DNA from: Arthrobacter_D sp015752045
Lineage (GTDB): Bacteria; Actinomycetota; Actinomycetes; Actinomycetales; Micrococcaceae
Direction: 5' to 3'
Length of the DNA stretch: 64,000 nucleotides
Assembly (NCBI RefSeq): GCF_015752045.1
Contig: NZ_JADOUS010000003.1
Location: 263,160-327,159, forward strand
Shown in pieces: positions 35,591 to 44,500 of the stretch. The notes under the pieces were generated by a model. That model saw only the letters and a list, made by a program, of their open reading frames with translations, was not told where the DNA came from and searched no databases. A program made the translations under genes and the position numbers. Each line of letters begins with the position of its first letter. The stretch's first letter is position 1.

Positions 35591-36247
35591 GTGCTGGACA
35601 CCACCGACAACGCAGCGCCCGTGGGCCGCCGCGAGCAGAACAAGATCGACACCCGGCGCGCGATCGCGGATGCCGCCTTCGACCTCGCGCTGTCCGTGGG
35701 GCCCGGCTCGTTCACGGTGGACCAGATCGCCGGGCGTGCCGGCGTCTCCCGCCGCACGTTCTTCAACTACTTCCACAGCGCCGAGGATGCCCTGACCGTC
35801 CGTACGGACGGATTCCTCGAACTGGCACTGGAGGTCTTCGGGCGGATGCCGCAGGACGAACCCCTCTTCGACTCCATCATCCGCGCGTTCACCGAGACCA
35901 CGCGGATGGAGGGCCTCTCGCAGCACGGCGAGCTCTTCCGCATGGCGGACACCAACCCGGAGCTCCTGCGCGCGCAACTGCACTCGTGGGAGCGCGCCGA
36001 GGCGCGGATCGTCGAGGGGCTGCGCCGCCGCCTCGGGGCGGACGCCTCCGAGCTCTACCTCACCGCCCTCGTGGGAAGCGTGCTGTCCTGCACCAAGGCG
36101 GCGATGCGCGACTGGGCCGCCCTGACCCCCCACTCCGCCGGAGACCCCGGGCAGGAGCTCGAGGGGCGCATCCTCGCAGCGCTGACCATGCTCCGCGACG
36201 GGTTCTCCCATCGCACCATCGGTGTCGCCCCCGCATCCCGGGCCTGA
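35591..36247 (+). CDS. TetR family regulator of MMPL exporter
   Basis: 218-residue TetR protein, helix-turn-helix at about residues 38-60 (TVDQIAGRAGVSRRTFFNYFHS). The GTG start at 35591 follows the leaderless spacing; an in-frame ATG upstream would lie before the promoter. The MMPL gene begins 49 bp after its stop, so it probably represses its own promoter and the exporter. Confidence 0.87.
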   Translation: MLDTTDNAAPVGRREQNKIDTRRAIADAAFDLALSVGPGSFTVDQIAGRAGVSRRTFFNYFHSAEDALTVRTDGFLELALEVFGRMPQDEPLFDSIIRAFTETTRMEGLSQHGELFRMADTNPELLRAQLHSWERAEARIVEGLRRRLGADASELYLTALVGSVLSCTKAAMRDWAALTPHSAGDPGQELEGRILAALTMLRDGFSHRTIGVAPASRA

Positions 36248-36296
36248 TTCCTTGTCCTTCCTCCCCCGTCCGTCCCCCTCCTGCTAGGACTCCTCG

Positions 36297-38852
36297 ATGG
36301 CTTTTCTTCTCTACCGGCTCGGTTCCTTCGCGTATCGGAGGCGGTGGTGGGTCGTCTCCGCATGGCTCGCCATCATCCTGGCGGTGGGCGCCGCCGCCGT
36401 CGCGTTCTCCGGGACGCTCACCAACAACTTCACCATCCCCGGCACCGAGTCCCAGCGGATCTCCGACCGCCTGCGGGAAGAACTGCCCGAGGCGGTCGGC
36501 GGCACGGGCACCGTGGTGTTCACGGCGGAGGGCGGCGCCGCCTTCTCACCCGAGCAGCGCGAGGGCGTGCAGTCGGCCCTGGCCGACATCGCCGCGCTCG
36601 ACGGCGTCCGCGGCGTCATCGACCCCTTCGACGTCGCGGACCAGGTGGCGTCCGGCGGCTCCGAGCTCGAGGCGGGTCGCGCGGAACTCGACGCCAGCGA
36701 GCAGCAGCTGAGTGCCGGCGAGGACCAGCTCGCGCAGGGCCAGCAGCAGCTCGACCAGCAGCGTGCACAGTTCGAACAGGCCCGGGCACAGCTTCCGGCC
36801 GCCCAGGCGGCGGCCACCGCGCAGCAGCTCGAGCAGGGCCAGGCGACCCTCGATGCGAGCCGCACCGAACTGGAGTCCGGGAGGGCGCAGCTCGAGTCCG
36901 GGCGTGCGGAACTCGAGCTCGCCCAGCGGCAGCTCGACGCCACCTCCGGGGTGAGGCTCGTGTCCGAGGACGGCTCCACCGGAGTCGCCAGCGTGCAGTT
37001 CGACCAGCAGATCAATGCGGTCTCGCCGGAACTGCGCGGAGAGGTGCAGGAGACGGCCGCCGAGGCGGAGTCCGCCGGAGTGACGGTCGACTACAGCAAG
37101 GAGATCGTCGAGGACGTCTCCGGGATCATCGGGGCGACGGAGGCCGTCGGACTGGCCGTCGCCGCCATCGTCCTCATCCTGATGCTCGGCACCCTGATCG
37201 CCGCCGGGCTGCCGCTGCTCATGGCCATCGTCGGCGTCGGCGTGGGCGTGGGGATCACCTTCGCGCTGTCCGGGATCGTCGAGATGAACAGCATCTCCCC
37301 GGTCCTCGCCCTCATGCTCGGCCTCGCCGTCGGTATCGACTACTGCCTGTTCATCGTGAACCGGCACCGGACGCAGCTGCTGCACGGCATGGACATGCAG
37401 GAGTCGATCGCGCGTGCCACCGGTACCGCCGGGAACGCGGTGCTCTTCGCGGGCATCACGGTGATCGTGGCCCTCGCCGCGCTCGCCGTGCCCGGGCTCC
37501 CCTTCCTGACCGTCATGGGTCTCTCCGCGGCCGGGACGGTCGCGGTGTCCGTCCTTGTGGCGCTCACCCTCACTCCGGCGCTCCTCGCGCTGATGGGGCG
37601 CCGGCTGATCTCGAAGCGCCGCTGGGCCAAGGCCGCCGGCCACAAGCACCCCGCTGCCGGGTCCCTGGATTCCGAGGACAGCACCGCACAGGCCGACCGG
37701 CGTGCGGCGAGGGGTGCGGGCTGGGGTGGCTTCGTGACACGGAAGCCGGTCCTGACGGTCCTGGCCGGCGTGGTCCTGCTCGGCGTCATCGCGATCCCCG
37801 CGGCGCAGCTGCGCGTCGGGCTCCCCGACGGCGGCACGGAGCCGGCCGATTCGACGGCGTTCCAGGCCTACAGGACCATCGGCGACAAGTTCGGGGCCGG
37901 TACCAACGGTCCGCTGATCGTCGTCGGATCCCTCCCCGAGACCGCCGACGAGGCCGAGCTCACCGCGCTCCGGCTCGACGTCAACGACCGCCTGCTGGAC
38001 GTGCCGGGCGTCGCCGCGTCCGTACCGGCGACGGTGAGCGAGGACGGCCGCACCGCGATCTTCCAGGTCATCCCCGAGGAGGGGCCGGCCAGCGAGGCCA
38101 CCGAGGACCTGGTCCGCGACCTCCGCGCCGCGACCGGGGAGTTCGAGGAACGGACGGGCGTCGCGATCGCCGTGACGGGCCAGACCGCAGCGAACATCGA
38201 CGTCTCCGCCAAGCTCATGGAGGCACTGCCGGTGTACCTCGCCATCGTGGTGGGGCTGTCCCTGCTGCTGCTCCTGCTGGTGTTCCGCTCCATCCTGGTG
38301 CCCATCATCGCGACTGCCGGGTTCCTGCTCTCGCTGCTCGCGAGCTTCGGCGCGACGGTCGCCATCTACCAGTGGGGGTGGCTCGGTGACGTCTTCGGGG
38401 TCACGAACCCCGGGCCGATCCTGAGCTTCCTGCCCATCATCCTGATCGGGGTGCTCTTCGGCCTCGCCATGGACTACCAGATGTTCCTGGTGTCCGGCAT
38501 GCGCGAGGCGTACGTCCACGGGGACGACCCGAAGGCCGCGGTGCGCATCGGCTTCAGCCACGGCGCCCGCGTGGTCACGGCCGCCGCGATCATCATGGTC
38601 TCCGTGTTCGCGGGATTCGTGTTCTCCCACCTGGCCATGGTGCGCCCCATCGGCTTCGGCCTCGCCTTCGGGGTGCTGCTCGACGCCTTCGTGGTCCGGA
38701 TGACCCTGGTCCCGGCCGCCATGTACCTGCTGGGCCGGCACGCCTGGTGGCTCCCGGCATGGCTCGGGAGGATCCTCCCGGACGTCGACGTCGAAGGGGC
38801 ACGGCTCCTGCGCGACGAGAAGGAGAAGGAGGCCGTGTCCGTCCCGGCCTGA
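36297..38852 (+). CDS. MMPL/RND family exporter with coiled-coil insertion
   Basis: 851-residue transporter with two MMPL halves; membrane clusters lie at about 280-440 and 640-830, each starting after a large extracytoplasmic loop. LAVGIDYCLFIVNRHR and FGLAMDYQMFLVSGMREA carry the Asp-Tyr pairs used for proton relay. The first loop (about 118-225) is unusual: a Gln/Glu/Ala-rich coiled coil with repeats such as LESGRAELE and QLDQQRAQFEQAR. MMPL proteins export lipids, siderophores or drugs. TAGGAC 6 nt before the ATG is a weak promoter box; co-transcription with the upstream TetR gene is also likely. Confidence 0.88.
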   Translation: MAFLLYRLGSFAYRRRWWVVSAWLAIILAVGAAAVAFSGTLTNNFTIPGTESQRISDRLREELPEAVGGTGTVVFTAEGGAAFSPEQREGVQSALADIAALDGVRGVIDPFDVADQVASGGSELEAGRAELDASEQQLSAGEDQLAQGQQQLDQQRAQFEQARAQLPAAQAAATAQQLEQGQATLDASRTELESGRAQLESGRAELELAQRQLDATSGVRLVSEDGSTGVASVQFDQQINAVSPELRGEVQETAAEAESAGVTVDYSKEIVEDVSGIIGATEAVGLAVAAIVLILMLGTLIAAGLPLLMAIVGVGVGVGITFALSGIVEMNSISPVLALMLGLAVGIDYCLFIVNRHRTQLLHGMDMQESIARATGTAGNAVLFAGITVIVALAALAVPGLPFLTVMGLSAAGTVAVSVLVALTLTPALLALMGRRLISKRRWAKAAGHKHPAAGSLDSEDSTAQADRRAARGAGWGGFVTRKPVLTVLAGVVLLGVIAIPAAQLRVGLPDGGTEPADSTAFQAYRTIGDKFGAGTNGPLIVVGSLPETADEAELTALRLDVNDRLLDVPGVAASVPATVSEDGRTAIFQVIPEEGPASEATEDLVRDLRAATGEFEERTGVAIAVTGQTAANIDVSAKLMEALPVYLAIVVGLSLLLLLLVFRSILVPIIATAGFLLSLLASFGATVAIYQWGWLGDVFGVTNPGPILSFLPIILIGVLFGLAMDYQMFLVSGMREAYVHGDDPKAAVRIGFSHGARVVTAAAIIMVSVFAGFVFSHLAMVRPIGFGLAFGVLLDAFVVRMTLVPAAMYLLGRHAWWLPAWLGRILPDVDVEGARLLRDEKEKEAVSVPA

Positions 38853-39051
38853 CACCACCGCGCCGACGGCGGAGAGCCGGACGCCCGCGGCTCGCCGGTG
38901 CCGGGAAGTCCAGCGGTGCCGCGCAGGAACAGCTTTCCCGCTCGTCCCTGATCTCCGGTACGGTTGAAAATCAGCCGGCTTATGGTTGCGCCCTCCGGGC
39001 GTGCCCTGCGCCGGACCGGGGATGCGGCGGGGCCGCGACGAGGAGGTGGAC

Positions 39052-39693
39052 GTGGTCGAGTACGTTGGCAGCAGGCTCGAGCAGATCCTCTTCGCCAGTT
39101 GGCAGCATTTCTCGCTCGTGGTCCAGTGCCTGGTGATCGCAACCGTCCTGGCCATCGCCGTCGCGGCGCTCGTCTACCGCAGTCCCGCCCTCACCGCCGT
39201 CGCGAACAGTGTCTCCGCGATCGGCCTGACCATCCCGTCCTTCGCCCTCATCGGCCTCCTGATCGCCCCGTTCGGCTTCGGTGTCGCGCCGGCCGTGATC
39301 GTGGTCGTGTTCTTCGCCGTCCTGCCGATCCTGCGCAACGCCGTCGTCGGCCTGACCAGCGTGGACCGTTCGATCGTCGAATCCGCGCGGGGTGTCGGGC
39401 TGAGCCGCTTCCAGACCTTCCGCCGGATCGAGCTCCCCCTGGCATGGCCGGTCATCCTGGCCGGGGTGCGGGTGTCGGCGCAGATGGTCATGGGCATCGC
39501 CGCGATCACCGCGTACGTCCTCGGGCCCGGCCTCGGCGGATTCATCTTCACCGGGCTCGCCCGGCTCGGCGGCGCCAACGCCCTCGAATCGGTCGCCACC
39601 GGGATCATCGCCGTGGTCATCCTGGCCATGGTGCTCGATCTCCTTCTGGTCGGCCTCGGCCGGCTCACAATCCCGCGAGGTATCCGTGTCTGA
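39052..39693 (+). CDS. Osmoprotectant ABC transporter permease (OpuCB/OpuCD type)
   Basis: 213-residue membrane component with five or six helices and the coupling motif ESARGVGLSRFQTFRRIELP. The GTG at 39052 follows AGGAGG with 5-nt spacing; earlier starts are unsupported. It overlaps the ATPase gene by 8 nt. A TACGGT or TATGGT box in the 199-bp gap upstream may be the promoter. Together with the next three genes it forms an import system for choline, glycine betaine or related solutes. Confidence 0.87.
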   Translation: MVEYVGSRLEQILFASWQHFSLVVQCLVIATVLAIAVAALVYRSPALTAVANSVSAIGLTIPSFALIGLLIAPFGFGVAPAVIVVVFFAVLPILRNAVVGLTSVDRSIVESARGVGLSRFQTFRRIELPLAWPVILAGVRVSAQMVMGIAAITAYVLGPGLGGFIFTGLARLGGANALESVATGIIAVVILAMVLDLLLVGLGRLTIPRGIRV

Positions 39694-40981
39694 GAGCATT
39701 CCCGCCACCCCAACGTCCGCGGCCCCCTCGGCCGAGATCACCGGCGCGAGCATCCTGCTGGACAAGGTCAGCAAGCGATACCCGGGTCAGGCCAAGGCGG
39801 CCGTCGACGGACTCACGATGGAGATCCCTGCCGGCAAGATCGTCATGCTGGTGGGCCCCTCGGGCTGCGGCAAGACCACCACCCTGAAGATGATCAACCG
39901 CCTGATCGAACCCTCCGAGGGACGGATCGTGCTCGACGGCGACGACGTCACGGCGATCGACGGCGATGCCCTGCGCCGCCGCATCGGCTACGTCATCCAG
40001 GCCGGCGGCCTGTTCCCGCACATGACCGTCGCCACGAACATCGCGATCGTCCCGAAGATGCTCGGCTGGGACAAGGAGCGCGTCGCCGCGCGGGTCGACG
40101 AGCTCCTGGAGCTCGTCTCCCTCGACCCGGAGCAGTACCGCGACAGGTTCCCCCGGGAGCTCTCCGGCGGGCAGCAGCAGCGTGTGGGCGTCGCCCGGGC
40201 GCTCGCCGCGGACCCCCCCGTGCTGCTCATGGACGAGCCATTCGGCGCCGTGGACCCGATCACCCGGGTGCGGCTGCAGGACGAGCTCATCAGCATCCAG
40301 AAGGAGCTGCAGAAGACGATCGTCTGCGTCACCCACGACTTCGACGAAGCCGTGAAGCTCGGGGACTGGATCGCCATCTTCACGGAAGGCGCGCAGCTGG
40401 TGCAGTACGACACCCCGGCGCGGATCCTCGCCGAGCCCGCCAACGAGTTCGTCGAGAACTTCATCGGCGCCGGTGCGGGCCTGAAGCAACTGACCCTCAC
40501 GCGCGTCAACGAGGTAACCCTGCAGTCCGCCGTGACCGCCTCACCGGGCGATCTCGCCTCCGACGTCCTCTCGCGCCTCGACCAGCAAGGCGACGACCAC
40601 GCGGTCATCATCGACGGCCGGAACCGGCCGCTGCAGTGGCTGTCGCGACGGCAGCTCGCCCGGCTCGAGCGGATCGGGGGCGACAGCGATCCGCGCCTGC
40701 CCGTCATCGGCGAGCGCGCCACCCTGAACGACGCCCTCGACATCATGCTCGTCTCGAGTGTCGGCGCGGCGCTCGTCACCGGTGGTCGCGACAGCTTCCG
40801 CGGCGTCGTCGACGTGGAGACCATCATGGTCGCGATGAGCCAGGCGCACGCCCAGGCGCGTACCTCCCACGCGGAGGGCAAGCCGGTCGGCATCAACACC
40901 GGTGGGCTCACCACGCTCCCGGGAGCCGGCGGCGAGCCCGGACCCCTGCACCCGGCCGTCAGGGGTGCCGGAGGTGAGTGA
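39686..40981 (+). CDS. Osmoprotectant ABC transporter ATP-binding protein (OpuCA type)
   Basis: 431-residue ATPase. Walker A is GPSGCGKTT (about 53-61), the signature LSGGQQQR (about 154) and Walker B VLLMDEPFGAVD. After the ATPase core, residues about 270-400 form tandem CBS-like domains, which in OpuA/OpuC transporters sense ionic strength or cyclic di-AMP. Start GTG overlaps the preceding permease by 8 nt (GTGTCTGA); its stop overlaps the next permease in the same way (GTGAGTGA). Confidence 0.92.
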   Translation: MSESIPATPTSAAPSAEITGASILLDKVSKRYPGQAKAAVDGLTMEIPAGKIVMLVGPSGCGKTTTLKMINRLIEPSEGRIVLDGDDVTAIDGDALRRRIGYVIQAGGLFPHMTVATNIAIVPKMLGWDKERVAARVDELLELVSLDPEQYRDRFPRELSGGQQQRVGVARALAADPPVLLMDEPFGAVDPITRVRLQDELISIQKELQKTIVCVTHDFDEAVKLGDWIAIFTEGAQLVQYDTPARILAEPANEFVENFIGAGAGLKQLTLTRVNEVTLQSAVTASPGDLASDVLSRLDQQGDDHAVIIDGRNRPLQWLSRRQLARLERIGGDSDPRLPVIGERATLNDALDIMLVSSVGAALVTGGRDSFRGVVDVETIMVAMSQAHAQARTSHAEGKPVGINTGGLTTLPGAGGEPGPLHPAVRGAGGE

Positions 40982-41804
40982 GCGTCTCGGCGTTCCCGCC
41001 GCCGCTGCAGTCCAGGGCCCGACGGCGGGGACCGCGGTCGTCCCGCGGGGCGCGGTCGATCCCCTGACCGTCGGCACGGGCCGTGGCTGGCGTCCGCTGC
41101 TCCTCCAGCTCGCAGGAATCCTCCTGGCCGGCGGTGCCCTGGCCGTCTGGCTCGTGACGGCGCAGCTGACCGAGACGGAACAGATCACCCTCAACCCGGC
41201 CTCACTCCTCGTCTATACGCGGGAGCATCTGGCACTGACGCTGCTGTCCGCCGTGATCGTGCTCCTGCTCGCCATCCCGCTCGGCATCGTGCTGACCCGG
41301 AAGCCGTTCCGGCGGCTGGCCGGGCCCGTGCTCGCGCTCGTGAACATCGGCCAGTCCGCGCCGGCCATCGGGCTCGTGGTGCTGCTCGCCGCGTGGCTCG
41401 GCTTCGGCTTCCGGGCGGCCGTGACCGCGCTCGTGGTCTACGCGCTCCTGCCGGTCCTCCGGAACACCATGGTCGGGCTCGGCCAGGTCGACGAGCGCCT
41501 CGTCGAGGCAGGCCGGGGGATGGGCATGAGCGCCCCCGCGGTCCTCTTCCGCGTCGAGCTCCCCCTCGCGGCGCCCATCATGCTCGCGGGCATCCGCACG
41601 GCGCTCGTGCTGCTCGTCGGCACGGCCGCGCTCTCCACCTTCATCAACGGCGGCGGGCTCGGCATCCTCATCACCACCGGGGTGAACCTCAACCTGACGC
41701 GCGTCCTCGTCGCGGGCGCCGTGAGCGTCGCCCTCCTGGCGCTGCTCGTGGACTGGGTGGGGCGCGTCGTCGAACTCCTCGCCCGTCCGAAGGGACTGTC
41801 ATGA
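40974..41804 (+). CDS. Osmoprotectant ABC transporter permease (second)
   Basis: 276-residue permease with a N-terminal extension of about 40 residues before the first helix. The coupling loop is EAGRGMGMSAPAVLFRVELP. It pairs with the permease at 39.1 kb to build the membrane channel. Overlaps: 8 nt with the ATPase gene, 4 nt (ATGA) with the binding protein gene. Confidence 0.9.
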   Translation: MSERLGVPAAAAVQGPTAGTAVVPRGAVDPLTVGTGRGWRPLLLQLAGILLAGGALAVWLVTAQLTETEQITLNPASLLVYTREHLALTLLSAVIVLLLAIPLGIVLTRKPFRRLAGPVLALVNIGQSAPAIGLVVLLAAWLGFGFRAAVTALVVYALLPVLRNTMVGLGQVDERLVEAGRGMGMSAPAVLFRVELPLAAPIMLAGIRTALVLLVGTAALSTFINGGGLGILITTGVNLNLTRVLVAGAVSVALLALLVDWVGRVVELLARPKGLS

Positions 41805-42814
41805 GCCGCCGTCCCGGCCCCCGCAGCCATCGGCTGCGTGCCGCCGGCGCCCTGACCGGTGCCGCCGCCGTAGGCCTCCTCGCAGCCGGGTGCGGACTGC
41901 AGCCCGCCACGTCCTACGTCCCCGTTGCCGGCCCCGGCTCCATCCAGCCCCTCGAGGGCGTCGACGACGCACCGCTCACCGTGACGTCGAAGAACTTCAC
42001 GGAGCAGCTGATCCTCGGGAAGATTTCCGTCCTGGCGGCCCAGGCTGCCGGCTTCGACGTCACGGACTTGACCAACGCGCCCGGGTCACAGCCGCCCCGC
42101 GACCTGATCCTCTCGGGTGAGGCCGACCTGACGTGGGAGTACACCGGCACGGCCTGGCTCGCCTTCCTGGGCGAGGACGCGGGCATCGCCGACCAGCAGG
42201 AGCAGTGGGCAGCGGTCCGCGACGCCGACGTCGCCAACGGGCTCGTCTGGGGCGGGCCGGCGCCCCTGAACAACACCTACGCCATGGCCGTGCGGACCGA
42301 GGCCCTCCCGGAGCTGGGCGGTATCACCACCATGTCGGGGCTCGCCGAGCTGCCGCCCGAGCAGCGGACCTTCTGCGTGGAGGCGGAGTTCAACTCACGC
42401 GCTGACGGGATGACGCCGATGCTGGAGCACTACGGCCTCGAGCGCGGTGCGGCGACCGGCGTCCCGGACGGGAACATCGGCATCTACGACACGGGCGCCA
42501 TCTACGGGGCGACCGACACCGGCGCCTGCAACTTCGGGGAGGTCTTCGCGACGGATGGACGCATCGAGGCCCTGGACCTCACTCTCCTCGAGGACGACCT
42601 CGGATTCTTCCCCGCCTACAACGCCGCCCCCGTGTACTACGGGGAGACGCTCGAGGAGTTCCCCGAGCTCCAGGAGGTGTTCGATGCGATCACGCCGACC
42701 CTCACGGACGAGGCGCTGCGGGTCATGAACCTCCGCGTCGACGTCGAGGGTGAGGAACCCGCCGACGTCGCCTTCGACTTCATGGTGGACAACGGTTTCA
42801 TCTCCCGGCCCTAG
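41801..42814 (+). CDS. Glycine betaine/choline-binding lipoprotein (OpuCC type)
   Basis: 337-residue solute-binding protein. The signal peptide ends in a lipobox LLAAGC (Cys 31), so it is anchored to the outer face of the membrane. LTVTSKNFTEQLILGKI is the hallmark start of the OpuAC domain, and WEYTGTAW continues the binding fold. It is the last gene of the transporter operon. Its stop codon overlaps, on the opposite strand, that of the convergent small STAS-like gene. Confidence 0.92.
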   Translation: MSRRPGPRSHRLRAAGALTGAAAVGLLAAGCGLQPATSYVPVAGPGSIQPLEGVDDAPLTVTSKNFTEQLILGKISVLAAQAAGFDVTDLTNAPGSQPPRDLILSGEADLTWEYTGTAWLAFLGEDAGIADQQEQWAAVRDADVANGLVWGGPAPLNNTYAMAVRTEALPELGGITTMSGLAELPPEQRTFCVEAEFNSRADGMTPMLEHYGLERGAATGVPDGNIGIYDTGAIYGATDTGACNFGEVFATDGRIEALDLTLLEDDLGFFPAYNAAPVYYGETLEEFPELQEVFDAITPTLTDEALRVMNLRVDVEGEEPADVAFDFMVDNGFISRP

Positions 42815-43191
42815 CGGGCGGGAGCGGGGGCGGGCCGTAGCCGGGACGCCGTCCCGATGGAGGACAGCCAGGTGCGGGCGTCCCCGCTGTCCGTGAAATA
42901 GCGGGTCCTGCTGCGCGACTGGGCGATGAACGCTGCGAGGACCCGGTCCACGGGGTCGCTGCCGGTCAGCCCGATCGGCCCCGCGTGGCGGTAGGCGACG
43001 AGCATCCGGCGGGCGGGCGGCGTGATGTGCCGGACGAGGTTCAGGTGCACGAGCACCGGTGACACATGCCAGCGCGGGAAGTGCGTGACCGTGTTCGCCA
43101 GGACATCGAGCTCCGCCGGACCGATCCCGATACCGGGCCGCCAGAGGACCTCGAGGATGCCCGCGTCGTGGGTGATCGTGAAGTCCTCCAC
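42811..43191 (-). CDS. Small STAS/SEC14-like protein, function unknown
   Basis: 126-residue protein without known motifs of an enzyme. The pattern (an N-terminal strand, ILEVLWRPG, later VLVHLNLVRHITPPAR and a C-terminal YFTDSGDARTWL) resembles bacterial STAS/SEC14-like proteins. The GTG at 43191 has GGGAGG at 7-nt spacing. The C-terminal tail is Pro/Ala-rich. It follows the deaminase gene by 77 bp on the same strand. No role can be given. Confidence 0.6.
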   Translation of the reverse strand: MEDFTITHDAGILEVLWRPGIGIGPAELDVLANTVTHFPRWHVSPVLVHLNLVRHITPPARRMLVAYRHAGPIGLTGSDPVDRVLAAFIAQSRSRTRYFTDSGDARTWLSSIGTASRLRPAPAPAR

Positions 43192-43268
43192 GATGGCACC
43201 TCCCTCGCTCGGCACCTGCCGGTGCAGGCACTGTCGAGTGCAGTCTCCCACTGCCGGAGCACGGTCGC

Positions 43269-44279
43269 CTAAACGGCGCGCGAGGCGTGGGCGGCGATCC
43301 GCCACTCCTCGATCTCCGCCAGCAGGTGCCCGCGGCGTTCCTCGCCGACGAACGCCGACCGGACCGAATTCGCGGCGAGCCGCGCGCGGGCGTCGACGCC
43401 CAGCCCGAACGCGTGCAGCAGCGCCTGGAGGTTGTCGTCGAGGTAGCCGCCGAAGTACGCCGGGTCGTCCGAATGCACGGAGACGTTCAGGCCCCGCGCG
43501 AGCATCTCCGGCAGGGGATGATCCCCGATGGTGTCCAGGGCCCGCAGCCGCACGTTCGAGAGCGGGCAGACCGTCAGGGGTACCTGGTCCGCGACGAGCC
43601 GCTCGACGAGCGCCTCGTCCTCGAGGCAGCGGATCCCGTGATCGATCCGGTCGACCGCCAGGAGGTCGAGCGCCTCCCACATGTAGGCGGGCGGGCCCTC
43701 CTCACCCGCGTGTGCGACGCACTTCAGGCCGGCCCCGCGGGCGACGTCGTACACCTCCCGGAAGAGCGACGGCGGATAGCCCAGCTCCGCCGAGTCCAGG
43801 CCGATCCCGACGATCGGCGCGTCCATCGCGAGGAGGTCGCGCAGCACCACCAGGGCCTCCGCCGCGGGACGGTCCCGCAGGAACGCGGCGATCAGGGACG
43901 TGCTGATGCCGACGTCCGCCTCGCTCGTGGACAGGGCGGCCGCCACACCGTTGACGCACGTCGCGAGGGGGATGCCGCGGGCCAGGTGCGCCTGCGGGTC
44001 CATCATGATCTCGGCATGGCGGACGCCGGCCGCGGCAGCCCGGCGCAGATACGCCCGGGTCATGTCCGTGAAGTCCTCCTCCGTGCGCAGCACGTCCATG
44101 TTCGCGTAGTAGAGGTCCAGGAAGGACTGCAGGTCCGAGAACGCGTACCGCGCCGCGAGATCCGCGGGGTCGGCGTAGGGGAGGGTGATGCCGTTCCGTG
44201 CCGCGAGCGCGAAGATGAGCTCCGGTTCGAGCGTCCCCTCGATGTGCAGGTGCAGTTCGGCGCAGGGCAGTGGCAGCAT
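43269..44279 (-). CDS. Adenine/adenosine deaminase
   Basis: 336-residue metal-dependent deaminase. Zinc ligands are HLH (residues 10 and 12), His in CVAHAGEEG (with catalytic Glu) and Asp in VSVHSDDPAYFGG. The motif after the first ligands reads HIEGTLEPELIFALAARN, which is the pattern of the fungal/bacterial adenine deaminase branch; classical adenosine deaminases usually have HLDGS-R here. I therefore favour adenine to hypoxanthine, although such proteins are often labelled adenosine deaminase. TAGGCT 6 nt before the ATG suggests a leaderless transcript. Confidence 0.85.
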   Translation of the reverse strand: MLPLPCAELHLHIEGTLEPELIFALAARNGITLPYADPADLAARYAFSDLQSFLDLYYANMDVLRTEEDFTDMTRAYLRRAAAAGVRHAEIMMDPQAHLARGIPLATCVNGVAAALSTSEADVGISTSLIAAFLRDRPAAEALVVLRDLLAMDAPIVGIGLDSAELGYPPSLFREVYDVARGAGLKCVAHAGEEGPPAYMWEALDLLAVDRIDHGIRCLEDEALVERLVADQVPLTVCPLSNVRLRALDTIGDHPLPEMLARGLNVSVHSDDPAYFGGYLDDNLQALLHAFGLGVDARARLAANSVRSAFVGEERRGHLLAEIEEWRIAAHASRAV

Positions 44280-44291
44280 CGTCCCAGCCTA
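44280..44291 (-). promoter_or_regulatory. -10 box with leaderless start for deaminase
   Basis: Minus-strand TAGGCT (44291-44286), then 6 nt, then ATG at 44279. Confidence 0.5.
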
Positions 44292-44332
44292 GGAGAGACG
44301 GGCGGCGGGCCGCCAGACGGGAGGGTGCTCGG

Positions 44333-44492
44333 ATGGCCAGGGCGATCATCATGGGTGGGACGGGTGTCATCGGGCGCGCCGCGGCGCTGCGGCTGCTGCA
44401 CGCGGGCTGGACGGTCGGGCGTCCAGCCGACGGACTTCTTCGAGGACTCGTCCGACTACGCGGCGGAGGACCGCTTCCCGGCCCGGCGATAG
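44333..44492 (+). pseudogene. Internally deleted NAD-dependent epimerase remnant
   Basis: Starting at ATG 44333, the first 26 residues (ARAIIMGGTGVIGRAAALRLLHAGW) are a clean Rossmann start of an NAD-dependent epimerase. The next bases move to another frame, whose last 18 residues (DFFEDSSDYAAEDRFPA and so on, ending at 44492) look like the C-terminus of the same family. About 270 residues between them are missing. The remnant lies between the deaminase and XRE genes. Confidence 0.65.
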
Positions 44493-44500
44493 CGACCCGG

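Noticed and set aside
36546..39155. 869-residue antisense frame over the MMPL gene
   Set aside because: Same cause; the MMPL membrane segments on the plus strand are unambiguous.
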